Assembly: GCF_900497805.2 (NCBI RefSeq)
Contig: NW_020954626.1
Span: 1,669,038 to 1,733,037, forward strand
DNA: 64,000 bases
Origin: Vombatus ursinus
Taxonomy: Eukaryota; Chordata; Mammalia; Diprotodontia; Vombatidae
Direction: 5' to 3'
A program made the translations under genes and the position numbers. The notes below the pieces were generated by a model, which saw only the letters and a list, made by a program, of their open reading frames with translations, did not search any database and was not told the origin of the DNA. This document shows, piece by piece, positions 12,701-24,700 of this stretch (the first letter of the stretch is position 1; each line of letters starts with the position of its first letter).

Positions 12701-15700
12701 TCTATGAGCAAAGCAGAATTGAGGTAGCTCAAGAGAAATGCAAGATACTCAAACTTGGAGAATCCACCCCAAAGGTTCACAAGGACTTTTGTGTCTGACC
12801 TGTGGTAGAACATTCCCAGCTTGTATTGGTCTGATCAGCCACAGTCGGACACACTAAAACTGGACTCTGGCATAGTGATGTCATTTTGGTCCTCTTCGAA
12901 AACGAAGGACAACGACAACAACGATCAGGGTATCTTTACTGGGCTCTTTGTCTTTCAGAGCTTTTGAGTTTTCTTTTTATCCAGAGCTGTCCTGGGGAAT
13001 CCTAGTATGTACTTGGCATCTTCTGATAGGATGAAGAAAAGAGGCTTTGAAAATTACCTGGAGTTTATGGTTTCACCCTTTTTTTTCTTTGAGAGAAATG
13101 GAGAAGGAAAGAGCTTCTCTTCTTCCATTCCACATTTCTGCTTAGAGTATGCTAAGTTTCACTAGAAAGGAGGCAACTCATTCTTACTGCCTCAGCTAAA
13201 ACTCTTCACAATTTCTATTTTGCATCTTGGCTGAGGGCCAGGTTTCTTCTCATAAGGTATAATTAAATACCCTTCCTAGATGATAAGAGTTTGGGGAAAG
13301 CTCATTTGCTTTTTTTTTAATGTTGATTTTACAATGGATGTCAAAAACAATTGACAGTTAATAATACTACCAAGAAAGATAAAAACATGCAGCATAGTCA
13401 AGCCCCAGGACTCTGACCAGACCACCAGGCCTGAGTAATTTCTATCACATCTCCCTCATTCCCCTTCCTATCCTCTGTCTCAGATTTTGTAAATTTCTGT
13501 CATCATTTAATGTTTATTGTATTAGTATGCTAGGACATTTTTTAAAAATATGGACTATGTATAAAAACATTTACTACCTTTTTTTCTGCCATAATAACTG
13601 TCATGAGTCACTTTTAGTGAAGGGAGAAGTTGTTAACTAACCACTCTGTCAGGCATGGTGGTAGCAGGATAGAGGAAGAAGAACAAAACTCATTCTAGAA
13701 AGCGCATCCTTTTTGCTTTGTAGATAAGGAAAACAGAGGTAAAACGGCTGACTTTTGCATAGTCCTGTAATGTTAGTTTATGTGTACAGAAGGTAGTGCT
13801 GCCCTCTTTGGTCGTACTAGATCTCAGAATATAGAACGAGAAACAACAGGTGTAAGTTCTGACTTTGTAGCATTCTGAACATATCTTGCATTTACTAGGT
13901 TTCAAAGAGAAAAGATGGAGAGTATGGTATCCTAATAAAAGGATGTGATGAGCTTAGGTGATATGAGATTCTTGGGATCAAAAGTTGTATTTAGTTGAGA
14001 GTCCCTAGACTTGCCTGGAAAATGATCAAACAAACTAATTGAAATAATTAATAGCATTGCAGCAGCATATAAAATATATACACACACACAAAAAATGACA
14101 GCATTTCTACAGAGCCATAATAGAATCCAAGAGTGAATAATTGAAAGGGAAGTCCCATTCAAAATAACTGCAATATCACATATTTGGTAGTCAGTATACC
14201 AAAGCCCATTCAAAATCTATATAGTTACAATTACAAAACATTCTTTAAAGAAGTAAAGAATGGCAAAAGTAACTGGAGGGTAAAAAAAGTGTTCATGGTT
14301 GAGTTGTGCCAATATAATCAAAATGACAAGCCTACTGAAATTAATTTACAGATTTTGTGTTATACATGTCAAACTCCCAAGGACACGTATGCACAGAGCT
14401 AGACACGATAATAACAAACTTTATTTGGGGGAACAAAAGGTCTAGAAAATCTAGAAAAGGGGAAAAAGGAAAGAAGTAGGAATGAAGCAGGAATAGCACT
14501 TCCAGACCTCAGGTAGATAGGTAAACCACTTATTAAGCTTTTAGTAGGAAATGTGCCAAGCAGATAATATTAATCAATAAATATAAAAAAACTTTGGTAC
14601 TGGTTAAAAAATAGAAAGTAGAACAATGGAATAGAAAGACAAGGAAGAATCATAAATAAAATAACTTAGGAACCCATCATTCAGTAGACCTGAAAACATA
14701 AATTACCTGAGAAAGAATTCCCCATTTGACAAGAATTGATGGGGAAACTGGAAAGCAGTCTGGTAGATAGATATTAGATTTTGACCAGTATGTTATACCA
14801 TATACCATAGTACATTTAAATGGATATGTGACCCGAATATTAAAAACCATACCATAAATAATTAGGTAAGAACCACATAGTCTTTTTTAAATTGTGCATA
14901 TGATCAGTGTTTGGAGCAGCTACATGTCTCTTGTATCTTCTTATTCACTTTTCAGTAATTACTGACTGAAGTTTTTCCATAGTGTTTGCTTCATTTGTTT
15001 GTGATTGCTTCACATATGGGTAGCCAACCTATGGCATAGTTGATAGATAGTTGATGGTATTAACATCTTGTATCAAATTAATTTTTTTTCTTGCCCGTTT
15101 CCTTTTCCTTTACTAATTCTTCTTACACCTTTGCCCATTTTTGGTCATAGGCGTTGGTTGGCTCCACAGCTGGCTCTTAGAACTAAAAAGATGGGATGGA
15201 AACCATCTGATAACACATTATCCCACTGATTACAATAGCAAATAGCTTAAAAGTTTAAGTAAAGAATGGATTCAAATTCCTTGGATATAGAAACACAAAA
15301 AGCTGTTATGTCTTCCAATAACTAATGTTACATAAATGTGAGTTGTCATAGTTACTATTGCTTGTCATTTAATTTTCAGTGACTGAGGAATAACCTCCCA
15401 AATGGGGAGTCCTTTATCATCCTTCCTCACTGAATAATTACAACAAACACTAACACGAAACCAAACTACAGAGAACCACACATCTCAGTGTGGAAACTAT
15501 GTGGGAAAAGAGCACGAAGAGCCTTAAGTAGTTTCAGCTGGGAAAGCTCTGGTTTTTTTCCCCCAAGGTAGGTGAGAAATTGGAATTAAGCCTCTATCTC
15601 CCTTTCCTTCAAGAAAAGTTTGTGACTTGGAATAATATTGTCAGAAAGTACATGTGATTTAAACTGGAGAAAGAGGATGCAGGCCACATCTTCTTCTAGG

Positions 15701-18700
15701 AACACTATACATCTTTTATTAACAGTGATTGTGCAGTGCAACGAGTCATTTGGTTTCTCTTTTCAACTAGATACGAGGAAGCTGAAGTTCGGAAAAAACT
15801 TGAAGAGAAGGACAGAAGAGAGGAGCAGCAGCTGCAGCAGAAGAAGGAAGCAGGACGAGAGGATGGCAGAGTCTCGGCTAAGAGCTCTTTAGAAAATGTG
15901 CTAGACTCCAAAGACCAAACCACAAAGGTATTGAGAGGGAAAGTTGGAATCACTGACTTGTGAGCTCTCTCCCAACTCTAGACCTTTGATCTCGTGAGTC
16001 TAGCTGGAATTTATTGTATAGGACAAGGATGGGATCTATGTGCCCGAGATAGGATGGTGCCGGGTTTTTTTGTTTGTTTGTTTTTGAATAGTCCATTGTT
16101 CCTTAAGCCATCTATTTCTGTGGTAACCTTTAAAAGATCATATATTTGGGAAGATATTTAGCTAATTGAAGGATCCATAACATTGTCATTGAGAGTCCTC
16201 CCTCTATGCAGATTGCAACTCATCTCTGCATTAGGAGATCACTGGCAATCACCGCAGCCAAAAATCAGTTACTTAATGATAACACTATCCTAACTTAGGC
16301 TGGGCCTCAAATGAGACATAGTTTATTGCAGCCCTATATATTTGAAGTCGGTAAGACCTGCCATAATGCGGCGTTGAAGCAAGACTTTAGGTAAGGATTT
16401 TTTTAGAAACTGAATTAGATACTATAGCTTCAACTCAGTTATGATGTTGCTACTCTCATTTATTTGTTTGTTAAGTTGGTGTAGTGGAAAGATCACTGGC
16501 CCAGAGCTGTAGTTCCAGCGTTGCCACTGTAGCTTTCAGAACCTTGACAAGTTACTTAAGCCTACACTTGCTGCTGTTTCCACATCTGCCTCCATACCCA
16601 ACCTCTGTCACCTCTAAACACCCAGTGGTATATGCTACCATTGAGGGCATTATGTTTCATACTGCCAGCTACCTCAGAATCTTTAAAGTCTAACTTTCTG
16701 TACTCCATAGAAAGCTGCTCATAGGAGGGTTGCTCTTTTATGATTCTGTTGTACTGTCAAAGTTCAAAGCCATTTGTCTTTTCAGCATTCTCCACCTTTT
16801 TCTTTATACCTTTAACCTAGCTATTCATTTTCTCTCTTAAGTCTCAAATTTCAAGGCTCTCTTCCTTCTTTATTTGTCTCCTTTCTCATCAGTCATCCAT
16901 GTAGTATCTCTTTATAGTACTTCATTGACTCATTTCGTAGCCATATCAGTTACTTCTGCCTATTTTTTCTTTCTTCACACCATGACTGTGGGTTAGATTA
17001 TCTACTTCTGTGGTGTCATGTACTTAGTATAGTACTAAGCATTCTGTATGTGCCAAGTACTTGTTGACTGCCTTTTCCACGTGGCTCATCACTCACCATC
17101 ATCAAAAAGTAGTGTTTGAGCTCTATGCCAGTGTGCCAAGCCACCTTATAAAGAGAAATACAGAGACTTATTTTCCTTCTAGGAGCCTCCATTCCAAATT
17201 GAATAGTAGTATCCTTGTTTGAGACAGTAGCTAGGTAGCTCAGTGGATAGAGTGCTGGGCCTGGAGTCTGGAAAACCTGAGTTCAAATCTGGCCTTGGAC
17301 ACTAGCTGTGTGACCCTGGGCAAATCACTTGAGTCTGTTTGCCTCAGTTTCCTCATCTGTAAAATGAGCTGGAGAAGGAAATGGCAAACCACTCTAGTAT
17401 CTTTGCCAAGAAAACCCCAAATGGGGTCACGAAGAGTTGGACGTGATTGAAATGACTGAATGACTATATTTTCATTTGAGACTGTCCTTCCTTTAATTGG
17501 GGGTTAATGAAGTCAGGTGAGCAGCCATGAATGAGTGAAAGAAAGAAAAATAATTTATTATGTGCTTGTTATGTGCCAGGGACCCTTATAAGTGCTTGGG
17601 ATACATATGTAAACAAGATAGTTCCTGCCCTCTAGGAGCTAACATTCCAACAGGGGAAGACAGCACATATAGGAGAGTGGCAGCCAAGGAGAGGAGTATT
17701 TCTGACAGGGAAGTCTGAATGAATAGTGATTGGCATTATAGGGCTTTTGATGTGCTTTTACCAGGAGTGGTTAAGTGTTTGTGATTAATATTCTTAGAGT
17801 TTGAGTTGAAAGTGAGGAGAAAGGGGTTGGTACTCACACACACACAGCAGCAAGACCTCAGAAATGGCCAGGAAGGTGACATAAATTTTTCATTTTTTTT
17901 TTCTTAAGTGGAAAATGATGTTTTTATTCAACAATAATTATTCAGTAGTTTGAAAAATCAAGATCAGGAAAATTTAGTCGTGTGATCATTTTTAATTACA
18001 TTAATTATACTTAATTGGAACTGAATGCTTTGCCTTTCAACATTTTTTGTTAGCTTTTTTCATAATTTTTTTAGCTTTGTTTATGATTTCCTGGGCAAAA
18101 TGAAATGAATAACAAGTGTTGTAGTAGAGCACTGGCTTTTGTGTAGAGGCCATGGGTTCAAATCCTGACTATTATTTATTACAAGTATGACTAACCTTGG
18201 ACAAAGAACTTAACTGAACTTCAGTTTCTTCATGTGCAAAGTGAGGGGATTGAGTTAGATGTCTTGTGAGATCTGAATCTATGATTCTAATATATTCAGG
18301 GTCAGATTAGTTAGATAAGTTATGCATATTTTAATTTCTTAATTTCATTCAGTTGTCATATGATGCACAGACCAGTATTAAAAGCATAATATAAATTAAA
18401 CTTAATATTTTTATCACAATATCTTATGAACATAATACTGTGCTGTTTAGAAAATGCAAATTAGGTGAAATTTTACACATTTTCTGCTGAAATGCAGGCT
18501 GGTTTATAGATGGAGTCACTTACTTGTGGAGAGGGAGAGTAACAGGGCAACTCTCCCTTTGCCTCCCCACTATGAATCAACTCACTTTAATTCTACATAA
18601 CCCCACTATGAATCAACTCACTTTAATTCTACGTAACTCCATTCCCTGGTTCCCTGAACTCCTGCCACTCCCCATGTGTTGTTTCCCTTGGTAAAACATA

Positions 18701-21700
18701 CACTCCTTGAGGTCAGGGTTTGTTTGTCTTTGTTATTTTGTCGTCAGTGCTGAGCTGTCTGTGCCTTGTACATGATAAATATTTAGTAAGTGCCTTTTAT
18801 TTTATTCATTGATTTATTCTAATTTTATTTAAGGTATTTTGCTTTTGATTATTTTTTAGACATTGAGTTTAATGATAGTTTTGCTTGTTGTTTTATTATG
18901 CCAAGAATGTCTTTTTCAGAATGAATGCAGCATTATAAATTATAATCTTTTTTGTGCTAATATAAAACATTTGGAATTTTGTGTAGAAAAAGAAAATGTA
19001 TCAAATTATTCTGGGGTGCTTGATTTTTAACTGTTTCTTATGATTTAAATGTGGAGTCAGAGGACTTGAGTTCAAATTTTGCTTCTACCACTTAATACTT
19101 CTATGGGCATTGGTCAGTTAATTTAATTTCACTAGGATTTTGTTTTCATGCCTATAAAAAGAAGGGATTAGACTGGATGACTTCTAAGGTCTCATTCAGC
19201 CTTCAGTCCCTAAGCCTCTGAGTAATACTGTTCTACCAGTGTCTTTTTTAACATTCATGTAGACTTTTATAACTTTAGATTTTACTGAAGTATGAAGCTT
19301 GAATTTCATGAATAAAATCTTTTTCTTTTTATGAAATAGATTAATGGTGAAAAGAAGGAAAAGAATGAGAAAGCTAAGAAAGGTAAGCATTTGTGGCAGC
19401 AGTTAGCTAGGCTTATATGTCTCAGAAATCACTATTCTTTGATACATGTTTTTCTCTTTTTCCAGGTTATTATTTGTTTTTGTTTTTTGCTTTTTGGTGA
19501 GGCAGATGGGATTAAGTGACTTGCCCAGGGTTACACAGCTAGTAAGTGTCAAGTATCTGAGGCCGCATTTGAACTCAGGTTCTCTGACTCCAAGGCTGGA
19601 GCTCTATCCACTGCTCTGCCTAGCTGCCCCTTTCCAGGTTATTATTGAAAGATTTTTCTGTTAAGAAAAACCAGCACAATACCGATTAGGTTTTGAATAC
19701 TCTTATTTTATTTCAGTTTTTTAAGCATGCATTTTTTCTCCAGAAATTTTGGAATTTTAACAGACAGCTAGGTGGCACAGTTAGTGTTAGACTTAAAGTT
19801 AGGGAGACCTTAGTTTAAATCCTTGTTCAGATCCTAACTAACTGTGTAACCATGGACAAGTCACTTAATTTCTTTTAGGTTCAGTTGTCTTATCTGTGAA
19901 GTAGGATAATAATATCTATTTCACAAGAGTTGTTGTGAGGATCAAATGAAATAACATATGTAAAGTGCTTGATAAAATCTTAAGGTGTTATATAAATGCT
20001 GCCTATGATACTTTTTCAAATCTTTCAACTATTACTATTTTTTTCTAACCTGAAAAAATTCATATAAAATAGTTGTGTCCTCCTATTAATACATACGAGT
20101 AATAGTAATTATCTGAAATAATGTGTAGTAGTTAGATTTTTTTATTTTAAAGAATTGAAACCCACTCTGATGCTTGTAGTCACTTTCTAACTTGAAACTT
20201 GTGGGTTCAGCCTCTTAAAAAAATTTATTCATCATTCAGAAACTTTGAATATTCAGTTTTAGTGTGCTGCCGCCAGGTGATGGGTGGTACTTTAAACATG
20301 GGCCTACTACATGTATTTTCTTTTCTTTTTTTTTGGATCAAACAATCTATTCAAAGACCACAAACAGAGCAAGCTGGTTGGGGTGGGCTGGAGCTGGGAG
20401 ACTTCTCTCTGTGGGCAGCCCTGCAGGTGGTTAGAGTACTATATGTATTTTCCTGAGGTAAATGTTTCCTTTTAAAAATTTAAAAAAACAAACAAAAACT
20501 TTTTAGTAAAATAGCCAAACTTAGTAAATAAAGTTATTTTTTTGAGGATTACTCTAGAACAACTTTTAAAATAAGCTAATGTGGTACAATTAGATACTCC
20601 ATTCCTTCATTGTTATCAATTTATCCTAAATAAAGTTTTATGTACTACTCCTTATTAGAATGTTCTTTGGCAGCTAACTTTGCTTCTTTTAAGTCAAAGT
20701 TAAAAAAAAAACTTCAGTTCAACCTTTAATCAAAAAACTGTCAAGGAACAATTATGGATATTTTAGTTTATTAATTACTTTTGTGACTAGCCTTTCTTAT
20801 CCTGCTTCTAAATTAACTCATCAGCTTTTACCTCTGTTTTTCTTTCTTCTAGAAGCAGGAGGAAAAAGAGATAATTATATACAGCATATTAGAAGGCAGA
20901 TTGTCTTCTCTAACCTTTTGTTACTCCTCTTTCTTCCTCCCAGTTTCTTTTTAGTCACATGAAGTTTACCCAGTGTTTTAGGTTAGAGTCAAAAAGCCTT
21001 CCTCCTTTCTCTTATAGACTGAGAGCCACCTTAGTTGTTTCACATGGTATATCATTAGTTAGATAACCAGCTTCCAACTAAGTATCTCGGATAATATTAA
21101 GAAACCCGAATGTTTATAAACTTTGTCATTAAAAAGAGTTCTTCAGAAACTTTATCTCATAAAAAGTATTTTGAATAAAGACATATTAGTTTCACCAAAA
21201 GCTGAAAACATATAGCACATGGCATAAAGCACATTTTGCATGGAGCAAAATTTCTGCATAACATTTTCCTTTACCTAATAATGTATAAGATAGAATGTAG
21301 ACCAAAAAAGTTCATGTTTCATCTGTTTGGTAATATGTAATGCAACCTGTTTGTTTTTTATCATGTATTCTGTTTTTCTCTCCGAAGGTGCAATCACAGC
21401 TGAGGAATTGTTCACAATGATGACAGATAAAAACATCAGTGTGATTATAATGGATGCTCGAAGTATACAAGATTATCAAGATTCCTGTATTATTAATTCT
21501 CTAAGTGTTCCTGAAGAGGCCATCAATCCAGGGTAGGCTATTATATTCACTATGACATAGTGGACTATGAAAATTATAAACGTTACTGTTCAATAGTACC
21601 TTGATTAAATCCTCTTTTAGTCTTTTTCATTGCCTTTTCTCATGATGTAATGCTTCTTGCCAGGTGCTGCAAGTGATATGTTGCCATGTAGAAAGCTACT

Positions 21701-24700
21701 TATACTTATTGGCGTAGATATACATAGGCAGTAGGCAAGTTTCTCCTTTGCCTTGTTATTCTCTCTGCCTTTCTCTGCAGGCACTTGAGGCTTGTTGTGG
21801 ACTTATAAGGGGCAGCCCTTATGTATCTCCTGTACCTCTGGAAGTCCTTCTAATTGATTTGTCCTATCATTATCTACATTTAGTTTAGAGAAGATTACAT
21901 TATATATATTTTGAAGTCTCCTGCATGGTTGTGCTAGAAAGCATATAGCGTACGATGATGGAAAAAACACTAGATTAAAAGTCTGAAGACTTAGGTTCTG
22001 ATCTCCATACTACTGCTAATTAGCTATGTGAACTAGAATAGGGCCCTTAGATTCCCTGAGACTCAGTCCTCACTTGTAAAATAAGGGTTTTGGTCTAGAT
22101 AATCTCTTAAATTCCCTTCCAGTACTATCATTTTGTTACCCTATAATATGATATAAGTGCTAGTAAGCTCAGCAACATTCCCCTTATGATTCAACCCATT
22201 CTTTTGTCTTCCTTCCCACTCTATAGTTGAATTAATTGATATTTTTTAACCTGAGTATCTAGAGAATATTTGGACTTTATATGAGAATGAATTATTTTTC
22301 TGTAATCTTGAATCATTTTCTTGAACCTATCAGTATACTAAAATTTTTACTTACAAGAAAAAATTTACCAACTCTGCTCAACTTCCCAGTATCATTTAGA
22401 AAAGATGTAACAGAAAATTACTAAAACATCTCATCAGTAACCAAAGTTCTAGGTGGCCCAGATTTAGTCTTCACAAGTATCCATTTTTATCAGCCATCCT
22501 TACCTGTCTCCTGACAGAGACATCAAATATAGTAAGCATGCCATGTTTGGAAAGTGCTTAGGCTACCAGAAAAACTCCATTGCTAGGCAGACTCTTCTGA
22601 CTGTCCCTGGGGACCATACATTTCCTAATATTATGCCTGTATTAAAATTTTTTTCTTGATATCTTTTATTTTTGCCACCTTCATTTTTTTAATTTAGGTT
22701 TTTTTTTTAAATTTTGAACTTACAACAAAAAAATGAGCATTTACATATATACGAAGTAGAACACAAAAAGAGGATTACTTATGAAATGGTGAATCTCTTT
22801 TCCATATTTCTTGATTTTTAAAAAAGTATTTAATAAATTCAACACATTTCTTTCAAGGTTGTCCTGCTTGTGCTACAGTCTTAAGCTTCTTTTCTCTTCT
22901 ATATACTCTTTTTTTCCTGTATACTTTTCAAAATGTTGCTTTCCTTCTGCCTCCATCATCCCTAATTAAAAACAGACAGAAAAAATCCTTGTAACAAATA
23001 AGCATAGTCAAGCAAAATAAACTAATTCCATGGCCATATCTAAAAATATGTCTTCCTCCACAACTTGAATTCATCTCTCTCAGGAGATGAGTGACTTGCT
23101 TTGTTATAGGTCCCCTGGAGAGATAGTCGGTCATTGATTTAATCAGAATTTTAAGTTTTTCAAAATTGTTTTTCTTTATGTCATTGTATATATAAATACA
23201 ATATATTCTGCTCACTTCACTGTGCATCAGTTCATACTTCTCCATGATTCTTTGAAATTGTCTCTTGTTATTTCTTCCAATGCAAATAATATTTCATTAC
23301 CTTCATTTGCCACTATTTAACCAGCTATTCCTCAATTCATGGGTATCCTCTTAATTTAGCATTTTTTCTTTCCTCCTTTTTTCTTGTATTTTCATTCTCC
23401 CCCCTCCAATATCCCTCCTTACCCCTCCCCAATGGTTCTTAGGGTGCAGTGGCAAAGAAGATAATAATGTATCTTCTTTAATGCATTTCTACTGATAATC
23501 ATCTTCATTTCTGATTATCTCCTTTTTAACGTATTGCTTTTACTCTTCCTTTCCTTTTCCTTCTTAAAATGCTCAGACCAGAAGTTTTCTTATTTAACTC
23601 CCTCAAGACATTAAGGTTATGAAGGAAAATTTGTTTCTTCTCTCCCTGTTAAAATGTTAGTACTTCATCATCATATAGCCCCTTTCAATTATTCAAATAA
23701 ACTTTTCTTCCTAGGTTTTACTGGATTCTTGTGCTTGCATGTCAGAGTTCCAGCTTACCTCTGATCTTTTAATCAGAAATTAAAAGACCTTTAAAGTTCC
23801 ATTAAAGGTACATTTTTTTTTTATTCCTGTAGGATTATATTCAGCTTTGAAGAATCATTGATTCTTTTGCTTTTTGGAGTATTGTATTCGAAAATTTGTT
23901 CTTGTGTATAGTAGAAAGAAGCTGCTATGTCTTTTGTGATCCTGATTAGGGTTCATTGGTCCTTGAATTCTTTTTAGCCATTGCACTATTTTTTCTTTGA
24001 CTTAGAAGCTCTGGACGGCATTTGCTATGACATTTAGCCATGACATTCACATTTTCTTTTGAGATTTCCATCAGGAAGAGAACACCTTCACTTTATCCTT
24101 TGGTTCTAGTAGATTAGAGCAATTTTCATTTATTATTTATTGAAATAATATCTCCAGGCTTTTAAAGAAAATTTTTTCAGGGAGACCTCAGATTTTTCTG
24201 GGTGAGTGGTTTCTGATAGCACATAACTTACATTTTCTTCTGTTTTCAGTCTTGTGATGTTATTCTATATTTCTTGTTCTTTAATTGAATCATTGATTTC
24301 TGTTTGGCCTGTTCTAATTTTCAGGGAGTACTTTACTTGTATAATATTTGCCAGTTTTGTTTTAAGCTATTTATTCTTCTACTTCTTTTCTTTAGAACTT
24401 TTATTTTATTTTTTAATCTCTTCATTTTTCTCTAGGTAGTTGAGTAGTCTGTGGAAAATACATTTTTTTCCTTTCAGTTTGTGCTTGCTATTAGAAATTT
24501 ACTTTATTCTTTTAGGTTGGATTTTAGAGTATCTTTATATCAATTATAATTCTTTATCATGGTCTGTATGTTCTTATGTTTACTTATCCTCTCCAACTTT
24601 AGTGCCTCAACTAGAACTTTGTGTCTGGATCAATCTCTGCTTCCTGCTGTACTTTTGAGTGAGTGATTGGCCTTGCTGGATCTCACTTGGTTCATATAAT

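Larger units (their letters stand above)
9148..15770 (+). other. USP8: USP8 intron 3
   Basis: 6.6 kb. Contains L2 split by a MIR (9535-9985), a HAL1/L1-like 3' end with a nested SINE (10114-11219), a DNA-transposon-like remnant (12305-12497), a LINE 3' end with a zinc finger (12574-12923) and a sense L1 ORF2 fragment (13960-14880). 11480-11520 is an L2/MIR tail. 13700-13850 may be a decayed antisense MIR. 11233-11480, 11520-12300, 12940-13690 and 14880-15770 are otherwise unrecognised. Confidence 0.75.
15928..19339 (+). other. USP8: USP8 intron 4
   Basis: 3.4 kb. Contains MIRs (16470-16680, 18110-18300, 19045-19205), a short L2 tail near 17030-17085, an RTE-tailed SINE (17226-17473), an old repeat (17545-17760), a 36-bp tandem duplication (18565-18636) and an L2 tail (18675-18815). 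A (GTTT)n run sits at about 16066-16087. 15930-16465, 16690-17025 and 17765-18105 are otherwise unrecognised. Confidence 0.75.
19383..21387 (+). other. USP8: USP8 intron 5
   Basis: 2.0 kb. Contains a young SINE (19475-19630), a MIR (19760-20010) and a short antisense retrocopy (20321-20436). 20460-21387 is AT-rich with nothing recognised. Confidence 0.75.

Noticed and set aside
16475-16560. tRNA-like box A/box B sequences in the many MIR and SINE copies
   Set aside because: They are SINE heads derived from tRNA. None folds as an intact tRNA in context, so no tRNA gene is called.
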